From CAZQQU01 sp964595625 (GTDB lineage: Bacteria; Bacteroidota; Bacteroidia; Flavobacteriales; Flavobacteriaceae): a DNA stretch of 64,000 nt. The DNA lies in NCBI GenBank assembly GCA_964595625.1, contig CAZQQU010000005.1:62001-126000 (forward strand), in the 5' to 3' direction. Below are positions 16,947 to 26,666 of the stretch, one piece after another (positions within the stretch are counted from its first letter, which is position 1; each line of letters begins with the position of its first letter). The notes beneath the pieces are model-generated. The model did not search any database, was not told the origin of the DNA, and was given only the letters and a program-made list of their open reading frames with translations. The position numbers and the translations under genes were made by a program.

Positions 16947-18389
16947 TCAAACCTTCGAATATCCTACTGCTTCTCCAATTAAAGTAGTACTGGTACAATC
17001 GGTTATTTTTACGTTGACAAAATCCCCTATTTGATAGTTCCCTTTCGGGAAAACTACAACTGTGTTTTGCGGAATACGGCCACTCCACTCTGCCTCGCTT
17101 TTTTTAGAGGTTTTTTCCACCAATACTTCAACCGTTTTTCCAACAAATTGCTGAGTACGATACGCGCTGTGCTTTTGTTGTAGATCGACGATTTCTTGTA
17201 GTCGGCGTTTTTTGATTTCCTCCGGAACATCATCTTCCATTTTACGGGCTGCCCATGTTCCCGGCCTTTCTGAATACATAAACATAAACCCGAAATCGTA
17301 CTTAACATACTCCATTAAGCTCAATGTGTCTTGGTGATCGGCTTCTGTTTCGGTCGGGAAACCGGCTATAATATCGTGTGATAGTCCACAATCAGGAATT
17401 AAACTACGAATATTGTCAATGAGCTGCATATATTCTTTCCGGGTGTGTTGACGATTCATCGCCTCTAAAATCCGGTTACTCCCACTTTGAAATGGCAGAT
17501 GGATATAGTTACAAATATTGTCGTATTTGGCCATGGTCTCTATCACATCCAAAGTCATGTCTTGAGGATTAGAGGTAGAAAATCGGATGCGCATTTGTGG
17601 CTGCGCTTCGGCAACCATAGCGAGTAGTTGAGCAAAGTTAGTGGCAGTAGCTCGTTGCATTTCAGTTGCTTTGTCAAAATCTTTTTTTAACCCCCCGCCA
17701 TACCACAAATAACTATCAACATTCTGACCTAACAAAGTCACTTCTTTGTATCCCTGATGTGCCAAATCATTGATTTCTTCCATGATACTCTGCGGATCTC
17801 TACTGCGTTCGCGTCCTCGGGTAAAAGGCACTACACAAAAAGTACACATATTATCGCAGCCCCGGGTTATGGTTACAAAAGCCGTCACTCCATTACTTTG
17901 AAGTCGAACCGGAGATATATCGGCATAGGTTTCGTCTTTCGACAAAAGAACATTGACGGCACTACGACCTTCTTCGACTTCTTCAAGTAAATTGGGTAGG
18001 TCTTTATAAGCATCCGGACCCACTACCAAATCAACCATTTTTTCTTCTTCGAGAAATTTGCTTTTTAAACGTTCGGCCATACAACCCAGCACCCCAATTT
18101 TCATCGATGGATTATTCTTTTTGACCGCATTATACACCTCCAATCGCTTGCGAACGGTCTGTTCGGCTTTGTCGCGAATGGAACAGGTATTAACTAACAC
18201 CAAATCGGCATCTTCTAAAACTGTGGTGGTATTGTAACCACTTTCAGCTAATATGGATGCCACTACTTCGCTGTCGCTAAAATTCATCTGGCAACCATAG
18301 CTTTCAATAAACAGTTTTTTGGAATTGGAATCCATTCCCTTTAAAGACAAGGCCGTTCCTTGTTTATGCTCTTCGATTATTTTTTCCAT
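16947..18389 (-). CDS. miaB: tRNA-2-methylthio-N6-dimethylallyladenosine synthase MiaB
   Basis: 480 residues from the ATG at 18389 (an in-frame ATG at 18416 adds nine poor residues). MiaB is a radical SAM enzyme that methylthiolates i6A37 of tRNAs reading UNN codons. N-terminal methylthiotransferase domain with YGCQMNFSDSE and LVNTCSIRDKAEQ carries the auxiliary cluster Cys; the radical SAM motif is GCDNMCTFCVVPFTRGRERS (CxxxCxxC); a C-terminal TRAM domain follows. Cytoplasmic; divergent from the metallophosphoesterase gene. Confidence 0.96.
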   Translation of the reverse strand: MEKIIEEHKQGTALSLKGMDSNSKKLFIESYGCQMNFSDSEVVASILAESGYNTTTVLEDADLVLVNTCSIRDKAEQTVRKRLEVYNAVKKNNPSMKIGVLGCMAERLKSKFLEEEKMVDLVVGPDAYKDLPNLLEEVEEGRSAVNVLLSKDETYADISPVRLQSNGVTAFVTITRGCDNMCTFCVVPFTRGRERSRDPQSIMEEINDLAHQGYKEVTLLGQNVDSYLWYGGGLKKDFDKATEMQRATATNFAQLLAMVAEAQPQMRIRFSTSNPQDMTLDVIETMAKYDNICNYIHLPFQSGSNRILEAMNRQHTRKEYMQLIDNIRSLIPDCGLSHDIIAGFPTETEADHQDTLSLMEYVKYDFGFMFMYSERPGTWAARKMEDDVPEEIKKRRLQEIVDLQQKHSAYRTQQFVGKTVEVLVEKTSKKSEAEWSGRIPQNTVVVFPKGNYQIGDFVNVKITDCTSTTLIGEAVGYSKV

Positions 18390-18506
18390 ACGATTAATTC
18401 CTCTATGAATTGGCAAAGATAGGTTTTTTTAAAACACCACTGCCAGTTTGGCAGAGCGAAATTTTGTGTTTTTTTATAAAAAATACAATACATTTGGTAA
18501 TTATTG

Positions 18507-19415
18507 ATGAAGATGATTTCGTATCGAAAAAGATTAGACCGGGTTTATCAAGAGGCCTCTGTAGTTTGGTTTAGCAATGATGATAAAATCATTCTTTTTA
18601 GTGATTGTCACCGAGGAGACAACAGTTATGCAGACGATTTTGCAAATAATCGCAACATCTACTACCACGCATTAAAACACTATTACGAAGAGGACTTTAC
18701 CTACATTGAACTTGGAGATGGTGATGAATTATGGGAAAATGTCCATTTCAAATCCATTTTTGAAGCACACAAAAATGTTTTCTTATTGATGAAAAAATTT
18801 TTTGATGCGAATCGTTTACACATAGTATGGGGAAATCACGATATGGTCTACAGCAACCCGCGCTATGTAAAAAAATACCTAAGTACGTATTTTGAACCTG
18901 TTGAGGAAATAAATTTACCCTTATTCCCAGGGTTGACTGTCACAGAATCTTTGATTTTATACAACCCAGAAACACATACTAAAATTCTTTTAATACACGG
19001 CCATCAAGCAGACACATGGAATTATGTGTTTTGGAAATGGAGTCGTTTTTTGGTTCGAATATTATGGAAACCACTGAATATCATAGGAATATCTGACCCA
19101 ACGAGTCCCGCTAAAAACTACCAAGAACTCATCCGAATTGAGAGGCGTATAAAAAGATGGATTTCTGAGAACAACCGAATTCCGATCATTGCCGGACACA
19201 CTCACCGGCCTCGATTTCCCAATTACGATTCTATTCCCTTTTTTAATACCGGGAGCTGTGTTCACCCGCGCTCGATTACTGGCTTAGAAATTGAAAATGG
19301 TCAAATCACTCTGATTAAATGGGACACGCAAACGACCCCAGAGGGTTTGCTACAAATTGTTCGAACCGTACTGGAAGGACCCCGAGAACTCGCTAGATTT
19401 AATCCACCTGAATAA
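18507..19415 (+). CDS. metallophosphoesterase (calcineurin-like)
   Basis: 302 residues from the ATG at 18507 (a TTG at 18504 is also in frame). The five metal-binding blocks of calcineurin-like phosphoesterases are visible: SDCHRGD (a D-x-H variant), GDGDELWE (GD), WGNHDM (GNHD), HGHQAD and GHTHRP. No signal peptide. A hydrophobic stretch in the middle (about 170-190) could allow membrane contact. The family includes UDP-diacylglucosamine hydrolases such as LpxH, but the D-x-H block and length differ, so the substrate is open. Confidence 0.85.
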   Translation: MKMISYRKRLDRVYQEASVVWFSNDDKIILFSDCHRGDNSYADDFANNRNIYYHALKHYYEEDFTYIELGDGDELWENVHFKSIFEAHKNVFLLMKKFFDANRLHIVWGNHDMVYSNPRYVKKYLSTYFEPVEEINLPLFPGLTVTESLILYNPETHTKILLIHGHQADTWNYVFWKWSRFLVRILWKPLNIIGISDPTSPAKNYQELIRIERRIKRWISENNRIPIIAGHTHRPRFPNYDSIPFFNTGSCVHPRSITGLEIENGQITLIKWDTQTTPEGLLQIVRTVLEGPRELARFNPPE

Positions 19416-19460
19416 AATTAGTTTGTAATCTGATATTTTAAAACTTTAGAATTCTACTAC

Positions 19461-20276
19461 TTACTCACAACGAGCTTGATTAAAAATCACATCCTCGGTA
19501 TCGCGGATAAACAATTGATAGGTGTTATTATAAACTGCAAAAACAGCGGTCAAACTACCACTGCCCTCCGGAATTAGCTCGCTTTTAAAATCAGCATAAC
19601 CACTGGTTCGCAAAATCATCGTATGGGTTTTCTCGCAATTTATAAACTTGCGATTGGCCGCATAATTGTTCGTCGGATTGGCATACGATTTCCCGAGATC
19701 CTCATCAGAAACTTGTACATTTTCAAACACCATTAAGGTATTTAAATCGTCGTCAGTGACGTTCTCAAAAGTGCGAACCACAGGAATTAGTGTATCTTGC
19801 ACCGTAGAGCGAAACACCCGATCTTGAAATTCCTCTACACTCATTCGACCGACTTCGGTTCCTTCCAAAACACCCAAGGTGGGTAAACCGGCGTAATGAC
19901 CACTGTACAAACCATCCACGCGCATGTAAATTTTCCTACCGGGTTGTAAAAAAGTGTACAAAGCAGTTACTTCAGTGGAGACTGAAATTCCAGCCGTAGG
20001 ATTTTCGGGTCGATCTTGAAGTATTAACTGTTTGTAATAATTTCCTGATTCGTCACTCGAAACTACATAAGCTTCCATATACATGGCGGTAGAGTTTCCA
20101 CCACCTATTAAAATGGGCTCGTAGCCGTTATACATACCTTTGACTGCCGCAATAGAAGTATTTACCTCAATTTGAGGTTCTTCAAACACCCATTCTGGCA
20201 AATCAAAATCATCTTCCAACACACACGAAAGAGCTAAAAGGCTTAACCCTACATATCTCCATTTATTCGTTTTCAT
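19461..20276 (-). CDS. DUF5689 domain lipoprotein
   Basis: 271 residues. Lipoprotein signal with lipobox LALSC (Cys18). The mature sequence matches the DUF5689 pattern of Bacteroidota (ITVSSDESGNYYKQLILQD-like segment, here VVSSDESGNYYKQLILQD, then GRKIYMRVDGLYSGHY), an OB-fold-like module usually found on surface lipoproteins. It lies 17 bases downstream of a TonB-dependent receptor on the same strand, so the two are probably an operon: an outer-membrane receptor with its cell-surface partner lipoprotein. Ligand unknown. Confidence 0.8.
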   Translation of the reverse strand: MKTNKWRYVGLSLLALSCVLEDDFDLPEWVFEEPQIEVNTSIAAVKGMYNGYEPILIGGGNSTAMYMEAYVVSSDESGNYYKQLILQDRPENPTAGISVSTEVTALYTFLQPGRKIYMRVDGLYSGHYAGLPTLGVLEGTEVGRMSVEEFQDRVFRSTVQDTLIPVVRTFENVTDDDLNTLMVFENVQVSDEDLGKSYANPTNNYAANRKFINCEKTHTMILRTSGYADFKSELIPEGSGSLTAVFAVYNNTYQLFIRDTEDVIFNQARCE

Positions 20277-20293
20277 AGTTCAACAGTTTAGCA

Positions 20294-23047
20294 TTAATAT
20301 CTTATGTAAAAATTTATAAAATAGGTAGTTCCACCTCCAAACCAATATTTGGAAGCAAAGACCGGATAAGTTCTCGATTTATCTTCTAATAAGTTTCTAT
20401 AATTAGCGTTTCTCCCTTGTTCATAGCCACCCGTTTTATAGGTCACATTCAACACATTGTTGATACTGGCAAAAAAGCCAATAGAATAGGATCGGACTTT
20501 CCACGATTTCCCTCCGATTACATTCACTAAAAACACATCATCTAAGACCTCTTGCTTTAATAACTCTCGTGCTAAGGTGGCGTCGTACTCATTAAAAGGC
20601 TGTCCGTCGGTGTCTTTATAAAAATTCTGGGTTCGCAGCAACGGACTAATATTCAGATAGGCATGAGTCATCAGATTGGCCGTTACACCTACCCACCAAA
20701 AATCGGGATCCCGATATTCTACCCCCAATTGATAAGCTCTTTGAGGACCTCCCGGCAAATGATAGTTTTTAATATAGGTTTTACCCATTTCTACCGGTTC
20801 TTTAAAATCGTCGGAAGTAAGGTACAAACGAGCGTGATCACTGTAAATATAATCGCCCACTGAGGCCACCCCTTTTAACTTAAGACTGGATAAAATTTGC
20901 CAATCCCAACCCAACTCTGCCGTATAGTATCTTTTATCCACTCCGGTCATCACTTCTTGAATAAAAAAGTTGTCGTTGGTTTGAGAAATGCCACTAATGC
21001 CGTCGGCGTAATAAAAAGCTATCTGAGTAGCATCCTGACTGGCGGTATAGGCTCCCGAGAGCCGAACACTAAATCTGGATGAACGATACATATAACTCAA
21101 ATCCAGATTTCTAACCTTCTCACTATCCAATTCGCGCACTAATTGATTGTTTTGCCGCGCATTGGAAAAAGCATAGCGCAAGGCCGGAGGTTTGGATAAG
21201 GTGGCAACATTTAGTTCCACCAAATGCCTCCCGGATATTTTATAAGTCCCTCCTCCTTTGAATCCGAAATTGGTGAAAGACGCTTGGGGACTCTTCCCCA
21301 AAGAATGGTCTGGAAAACTTCCGTTTTGGTAGAATCCATTTCTTTGGTAAGAAGTATGCGAGGCCGTTGCAGCCACATAAAAATCTACGGTACGATATCG
21401 AAATACCGCTTGAGCAAAAGCATCGTAGGTGGTGGCCAAAAATTGGTAGTGGTACTTAAACTTTTGGCCGTCAGTTACAATGCGATTGGGATTTTGCAAA
21501 TCGGGTTGTGCTTGTTCACCAGTACTAAAGGTATTGATATCCAAATAGCCCTTTCCCCCCAAGAGGTCTTTCATTTGAGCATAATTGTCAGAAGTAAGTT
21601 TTTTGTAATTGACACCGGCTTGAAATTGAACTTTCTTAGCCCAAGTGGTATTTAATAACATATTGGCATGTAAAAGCCGATCGTCATTTCGATCGTCATA
21701 AAGATAATATCTAGAGGTTCCGCCGTAGGCCCAATTGGTTTCGTACAAGTGGTTCCAATCGATTTGCCCATTTTGTTGTAATTGCACCAACCGGCGGTAA
21801 GCACTTTCGTAATCGGGGCCACTATTTTCGGTTAAAAAATAACTGGGCATATACCGATAATACACCGGATCCGGGCTGGGAACTTTATCATAACCCAATC
21901 GGCTGTTGGTAGTTTTTCCAAATTGATAACCTAAATTGACATTCAATTGGGATTTTTCGGAGAGTTGGCCGTAGTAACTTAGAATTACCAGGGGCTCATC
22001 AATTTCGCGTAAGCGTGAATTTCTAATTTTTCCATCCTGGCTACCCCAATACGGATTGTAGGTGGCTCCTTTTATATCAAAAGCTTCTTGTGTCAAGGGC
22101 GCTGATCGGCCTCGTCGATTGGGCGTATAAATTCCAAGGAGATGCAGACTGTGGCGGTCGGTAATCTTTTTCTCTAAGGCTGCAAAAAATCCATTGGCAT
22201 CATAGGGAGTTCCTTCAATAATTCCGGAGGTGGCAAACCGTCGGGAGGCTGCCAGAGAAAAGGCCCAGCCACTGGGTAAGTTTCCGGTATGGTAGGTTCC
22301 CATCACTCTACCGGTATAGGTTTTATTAGAAAAAGCATACGAAACCCTCCCTCCGGCGCGATATTCAGAAGCACGCATTTGGATGTTTGAGTTTCCGGCG
22401 ATTCCACCAAAACCCACCTCAGTCGGAGACTGTCCGGAGCTCACTACTTGGTTTCGCTGAACATCGTTAAGGCCTCCCCAATTGCTCCATTGCGGCCTAC
22501 CGGTAAGTAGCTTGTTCATCTCCAAACCATTAATATAGACTTTTCCATACTCAGAATCCAGTCCTCTAGGTCGAAAAAACAAGGCACTAAAATCATAAGC
22601 GGCTGCTTGATGTAACACATCTCGCGAAGCATATAACAAGCCTGAAATAGTTGCAACACTGCCTTGTTCTTCGTCCAATTCTTCTTCTGACAAACTGATT
22701 ACGCTTCCAACCGATACCTCCGAAACCCAATCGGTTTCAATAAAAATCTCACCCAGCGTGAGCAAGTCACCTGCACTAATAATTATGGGATAATTTTTAG
22801 AAGAATACCCTTGTTTTTCAATACGTAAAACTTGTTCTCCCCAAGGAAAGGAATCTCCGGAAAACTCAAAAAAACCGGCCTCGTTAGTGTAAGTAATTAA
22901 GGTACTACCAACCAACTCTACCTGTACATCTGCAACGCCGTTGCGGCTATACATTTCTACCACACGCCCTTGCAATCGGGTAACTTGGGCTACTAAAGGA
23001 TGGGCTAATAGGGTGGCCCAACATACCATCAAAAGAACCTGCTTCAT
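20294..23047 (-). CDS. TonB-dependent outer-membrane receptor
   Basis: 917 residues from the ATG at 23047 (an in-frame ATG at 23059 adds four). Signal peptide about 1-21 (ending VAQ), then a carboxypeptidase-regulatory-like beta domain (about 25-110, RLQGRVVEMYSRNGVADVQV), a plug domain, and a long beta barrel ending in an aromatic-terminated strand (TYFINFYIRY), as expected for outer-membrane insertion. It is not a classical SusC (about 1000 residues with SusD partner); its partner is instead a DUF5689 lipoprotein. The substrate is not evident; energy comes from TonB-ExbBD elsewhere. Confidence 0.93.
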   Translation of the reverse strand: MKQVLLMVCWATLLAHPLVAQVTRLQGRVVEMYSRNGVADVQVELVGSTLITYTNEAGFFEFSGDSFPWGEQVLRIEKQGYSSKNYPIIISAGDLLTLGEIFIETDWVSEVSVGSVISLSEEELDEEQGSVATISGLLYASRDVLHQAAAYDFSALFFRPRGLDSEYGKVYINGLEMNKLLTGRPQWSNWGGLNDVQRNQVVSSGQSPTEVGFGGIAGNSNIQMRASEYRAGGRVSYAFSNKTYTGRVMGTYHTGNLPSGWAFSLAASRRFATSGIIEGTPYDANGFFAALEKKITDRHSLHLLGIYTPNRRGRSAPLTQEAFDIKGATYNPYWGSQDGKIRNSRLREIDEPLVILSYYGQLSEKSQLNVNLGYQFGKTTNSRLGYDKVPSPDPVYYRYMPSYFLTENSGPDYESAYRRLVQLQQNGQIDWNHLYETNWAYGGTSRYYLYDDRNDDRLLHANMLLNTTWAKKVQFQAGVNYKKLTSDNYAQMKDLLGGKGYLDINTFSTGEQAQPDLQNPNRIVTDGQKFKYHYQFLATTYDAFAQAVFRYRTVDFYVAATASHTSYQRNGFYQNGSFPDHSLGKSPQASFTNFGFKGGGTYKISGRHLVELNVATLSKPPALRYAFSNARQNNQLVRELDSEKVRNLDLSYMYRSSRFSVRLSGAYTASQDATQIAFYYADGISGISQTNDNFFIQEVMTGVDKRYYTAELGWDWQILSSLKLKGVASVGDYIYSDHARLYLTSDDFKEPVEMGKTYIKNYHLPGGPQRAYQLGVEYRDPDFWWVGVTANLMTHAYLNISPLLRTQNFYKDTDGQPFNEYDATLARELLKQEVLDDVFLVNVIGGKSWKVRSYSIGFFASINNVLNVTYKTGGYEQGRNANYRNLLEDKSRTYPVFASKYWFGGGTTYFINFYIRY

Positions 23048-23101
23048 CTTCACACACATTAGTCAAACATCATTAATCGCCTTATAAAGTTAAAAATTTT
23101 T

Positions 23102-23125
23102 TAACACTTCCCAATAATAGTGTTA
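23102..23125. repeat. inverted repeat between the Ig-like gene and the receptor gene
   Basis: TAACACT and AGTGTTA form a 7-base-pair stem with a 10-base loop, embedded in A/T runs. It could be a weak leftward terminator for the Ig-like lipoprotein gene or an operator before the receptor gene (start 23047). No further support. Confidence 0.35.
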
Positions 23126-23175
23126 GAAATTTTAAAAAATTGGCAATTTCATGGACTATTGCTTACGCGAAAATA

Positions 23176-24789
23176 CTAAGGCTCCAAAACAAAAGTTTCC
23201 TGAATGGTCCAATTGGGGCGAATTTCAAGGAGTTTGGGGAAATAAATCACGGGTTCAGGTTGTTTTTTCTGTAAAAAAGAACCGCTATCCCATTCGCCAT
23301 TCTGGTTTTCATCAACCAGTACCCGAACAAAATACTTGCCCGGCGTAATATCCTTGAACTCGTAGATATCTTTCACTTTTCCGGGTGCTAAAGACTGTAC
23401 CAAAACACCTTTATCAGTGACTAACTCTACAAGTAAAGGCACTTCCTTTTGATGAATTAATTGCACCGATAAGTAGCCGTAGTCTGATTTGGAACGAGTA
23501 CTGATGCGGTATTTAATCGAATCGTTGTGTTGACCAAAAAAATCAGTAATCGCCTGGGGTAACAATTGAATAGTATAGGATTGTTTTTCTTCTTTCTCAA
23601 AAGAAAGAGCGACTTGGTTATACCGCTTGTCCCATTGGGAAGTAAAAACGATCGGTAACGAATCTTGATTGATAATTTGAATATTTTCGTCCCGAATTTC
23701 ACGAATAGGAAGGTTGGCGGTAAACACAAATTCCTCTTCAAAAGTCATGACCCCTCCGGTTATGGGCTGGATTTTAAGACTATCCAAAGGTATATCTTGC
23801 GGCAAGCGCACCCGTGCGGTATCCGTAATACCATTTGCTGTAATAGCTAATTGCAGGGTATCTCGCTCCAGGGCCGGTCGATACCAATAATAAACCGTGT
23901 CTTTGTTAGCATCAAAATAATAAGTGTCTTCAAATTCGGTGGGTAGGGGGTCTAAAACTTCTACCGAAAGGTTTTCAATTTTTCCGTGGTAACCCCATTG
24001 AATGTGTTGCGCATTAGGAGCTCCCGCACGTTCCAGCTGGTAGGAAGGCAGTTCTTTAAAAAGTGTGACTTGGTAGGTAGTATCTGCGGGCACTCGAATA
24101 AAGTCTTTCACAAAACCAATTTTGTCGTTCATTGGTTGGTAGAGATAGGTGTCGTTTTTGCTTTTTAAAGCAACCAGTTGGTAGGTACCCGGTTTAATAT
24201 TTTCTATGGTAAAGTTTTTGGGATCGGCCAGTGTAGTTGTCAGATAAAGGGGCTTTTGTAAATAAATCAAGGAATCGGTATAGGTTTCGTTAACTTCATA
24301 CAGCATAACGACTATGTTTTCGTCGGGTTCTACCCAACGAGCATCGGCCACCGTACCCGAAACCGTCAAACTATCTATGTATGCGCCCGTCGAAAACGCA
24401 TACTTAAAATACGGCAACGGATTGTCTTCGTTGTTATCGACAATACTGTTGCCAAAATTGAGGGTATAAGTAGTATTTTCTTTTAAAGTATCTGAAAAAA
24501 TAATCCGAAGCTGTTTGGATACATTCATCGGTGTGATTTGGGGTGGGTACTTCAAAGGGGGTGAAATCACCAATTGTTTAGATAAATCTTTTAACCGAAT
24601 GTATTCGTCAAAATTGATTCTAATTTCATTTCCCTGAAATTGAGTGCTATAATTTTCGGGAAAATAACGCAAGGGTACCGGAGGTATAGTATCTTTCCAT
24701 CCTCCACTGATACTGCCTTTTTTAGCACAATCAGTCAGCGAAAGCGCAACTATAATGACAACCAAAAGTACAACCACCCGGTATTTCAT
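23176..24789 (-). CDS. Ig-like domain (Big_5) lipoprotein
   Basis: 537 residues from the ATG at 24789; the upstream ATG at 24816 would spoil the signal sequence. Lipobox LTDC at about Cys21 preceded by a hydrophobic run. The mature start, SGGWKDTIPPVPLRYFPEN, and the following NEIRINFDEYIRLKD and YTLNFGNSIVDNNE are hallmarks of a widespread Bacteroidota Ig-like lipoprotein. The C-terminus ends in a prealbumin-like segment (GKYFVRVLVDENQNGEWDSG). Likely outer-membrane associated; function unknown. A CATCTTTG sequence sits only some 8 bases before the ATG, which would mean a very short leader if it is the promoter. Confidence 0.82.
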   Translation of the reverse strand: MKYRVVVLLVVIIVALSLTDCAKKGSISGGWKDTIPPVPLRYFPENYSTQFQGNEIRINFDEYIRLKDLSKQLVISPPLKYPPQITPMNVSKQLRIIFSDTLKENTTYTLNFGNSIVDNNEDNPLPYFKYAFSTGAYIDSLTVSGTVADARWVEPDENIVVMLYEVNETYTDSLIYLQKPLYLTTTLADPKNFTIENIKPGTYQLVALKSKNDTYLYQPMNDKIGFVKDFIRVPADTTYQVTLFKELPSYQLERAGAPNAQHIQWGYHGKIENLSVEVLDPLPTEFEDTYYFDANKDTVYYWYRPALERDTLQLAITANGITDTARVRLPQDIPLDSLKIQPITGGVMTFEEEFVFTANLPIREIRDENIQIINQDSLPIVFTSQWDKRYNQVALSFEKEEKQSYTIQLLPQAITDFFGQHNDSIKYRISTRSKSDYGYLSVQLIHQKEVPLLVELVTDKGVLVQSLAPGKVKDIYEFKDITPGKYFVRVLVDENQNGEWDSGSFLQKKQPEPVIYFPKLLEIRPNWTIQETFVLEP

Positions 24790-24849
24790 AATGCAAAGAT
24801 GCAAAAAGACACTCATTAATTTTTATTAAAATGAAATAAAGTCCCTAAA

Positions 24850-25518
24850 TCACTCGGTTACAGCCATAGCGGCAATACTCAAAGTTACTTGGGGGGCTTT
24901 AAACAATTGCTGTGCACAACTCTCTAAAGTTGCCCCGGTAGTTATGATATCATCGACTAATAACAGATGCTTACCTTGTAATAAATCCAGGTTTTTGACA
25001 CTAAACACCTCTTCCTGACTAAAAATACGGGTGATTCTTTCAGAAAAAACTTGGGATCGCGTAGGGGTAATCTTTATAAGTACCTCATCGAGATAATCTG
25101 CCTCCAGATGGCGGGCTAGCACTTGAGCAAAACCAGCCACTTGATTGTAACCTCTTTTTTTTAGTTTCTTGGGGTGTAAAGGCACCGGAATAACCACATC
25201 GACAGTACGAAATTCAGGAAGAATTGCCAATTCACTGCCCAACCAGTCTCCCAAAACCTTTCCAATATCTGGTTGGGATTTATATTTTAAACGGTGTAAG
25301 ATGTGTTGGGTGAGATTTTTTTTGTTAAAATATAATAAAGCCGTAGCTTGTTGAACTCGAATACGTCCGTAAAATTTATTTCTTAAAGCGGGACTTCCAT
25401 ATAGATGAAAACAAGCCAATGGCAAGTGGTGTCGGCAAAGGCTACAAATTACTTCTTCTCCGCTAACCAACTCATTGTCACATCCGGCGCACAATTTCGG
25501 AAAAAAAAGATTTAACAT
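24850..25518 (-). CDS. comF: ComF family phosphoribosyltransferase-like protein
   Basis: 222 residues. N-terminal four-Cys zinc module (CAGC and CSLC) and a C-terminal phosphoribosyltransferase fold with the PRPP-binding motif LLVDDIITTGAT. ComF/GntX-like proteins are needed for DNA uptake in competent species, acting with ComFA/PriA-type helicases, though in many bacteria their role is untested. Located 33 bases downstream of the Ig-like gene's upstream end region, transcribed leftward; divergent from the coiled-coil protein gene. Confidence 0.88.
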   Translation of the reverse strand: MLNLFFPKLCAGCDNELVSGEEVICSLCRHHLPLACFHLYGSPALRNKFYGRIRVQQATALLYFNKKNLTQHILHRLKYKSQPDIGKVLGDWLGSELAILPEFRTVDVVIPVPLHPKKLKKRGYNQVAGFAQVLARHLEADYLDEVLIKITPTRSQVFSERITRIFSQEEVFSVKNLDLLQGKHLLLVDDIITTGATLESCAQQLFKAPQVTLSIAAMAVTE

Positions 25519-25623
25519 TGTTTATTAAACATTTATCATTTTGTAAACAGTTTGTGATGAAACTGACAATTAAATTAGTGCCCTAATAATAATCCTTAAA
25601 TTTAGGAAAAAAACACTAACCAC

Positions 25624-26529
25624 ATGGAAACAAATGATCCAAAAAAAACTGAAAACAATTCAATTAACAACAAACTAAAATGGTTGATAGGAATATTGGC
25701 CGTCTTATTGTTATCTCTAGGTATTTACACAGCTACTTTAGTGACTGACAGTCAAAAAGCACAAGAAAGACTCACCATTGAGAAATTGGAGGTGGAAGAG
25801 GACTTACAAGAATTACTAGTGAGTTACAATCAAGCTATTGAGGAGAGCAGTGTGAAAGACAACGAACTTATCGCTGCACGACAACGCATTCAAGGCTTGT
25901 TAGACTCGCTCAAGTCTGCTGATGCAGACCGAGACTTACTACGCCGTTACAAATCAGAGTTGGGTAAGTTAAAAACAGAGCGGGATTATTTAGTAAAACG
26001 AGTAGACAGCTTACAATATGTGGCTCAACGTTTTGAATACGAACGCGACAGCACCAGTGTAGTTCTAGAAGAAACTATCCGGGAAGTAGATTCGATAAAA
26101 ATTCAAAACGAAGCTTTAGAAACCATCGTGACCAAAGGACAAGCACTTAAACTCTCTAAACTTAGCGGTGAAGGCGTAAAAGTGCGAAACAACGGTAAAA
26201 TTGTTTCTAGAAATCGTGCTTCACAAATCGACAAACTACGTACTTGTTTTACTATAAATGCCAATGAAATCGCCGAAAAAGGGGATAAATTATTGTTTAT
26301 TCAAGTTATTAACCCCAGAAATAATGTATTGGGCGAAAAATCCACGGTTTCCTTTGAAGACAAAGTATTAACTTATAGTGCTACTTCCAATGTGTTTTAT
26401 GAAAACGAAGAACTCGATGTTTGTGTGTTGGTTAATGCTGCTGAAGAAGATTTAGTATCTGGAATCTACCAAATCAATGTATTTGATGGCCCCAGATTAG
26501 TAGCCAACTCGTCCTTAGAATTAAAATAA
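25624..26529 (+). CDS. membrane-anchored coiled-coil protein, unknown function
   Basis: 301 residues. A single transmembrane helix (about 20-40) follows a short polar cytoplasmic segment, then a long charged coiled coil (about 45-165) and a beta-rich C-terminal domain (about 170-301, with CFTINANEIAEKGDKLLFIQ and LDVCVLVNAAEED). Topology predicts a periplasmic C-terminus. Such proteins are common in Flavobacteria and unassigned. Closed by a terminator at 26554-26579. Confidence 0.8.
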   Translation: METNDPKKTENNSINNKLKWLIGILAVLLLSLGIYTATLVTDSQKAQERLTIEKLEVEEDLQELLVSYNQAIEESSVKDNELIAARQRIQGLLDSLKSADADRDLLRRYKSELGKLKTERDYLVKRVDSLQYVAQRFEYERDSTSVVLEETIREVDSIKIQNEALETIVTKGQALKLSKLSGEGVKVRNNGKIVSRNRASQIDKLRTCFTINANEIAEKGDKLLFIQVINPRNNVLGEKSTVSFEDKVLTYSATSNVFYENEELDVCVLVNAAEEDLVSGIYQINVFDGPRLVANSSLELK

Positions 26530-26553
26530 TCTCCTACAACTATATTCAATTTT

Positions 26554-26579
26554 AACCGCCTCTAACAGGCGGTTTTTTT
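26554..26579 (+). terminator. rho-independent terminator
   Basis: AACCGCC / GGCGGTT stem of 7 base pairs with a TCTAACA loop and a T tract, 25 bases after the coiled-coil protein stop. Confidence 0.85.
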
Positions 26580-26666
26580 ATTTTCTGAAAAATTAAGTCT
26601 GGGGGAGCTAATTTGAAAACTTTTCATTTTATTTATATTAGCTTTTTACACTAGAAAATTTTTTAG

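Noticed and set aside
23151..23348. Plus-strand frame of 65 residues
   Set aside because: It lies mostly opposite the 3' end of the Ig-like lipoprotein gene and has no family resemblance.
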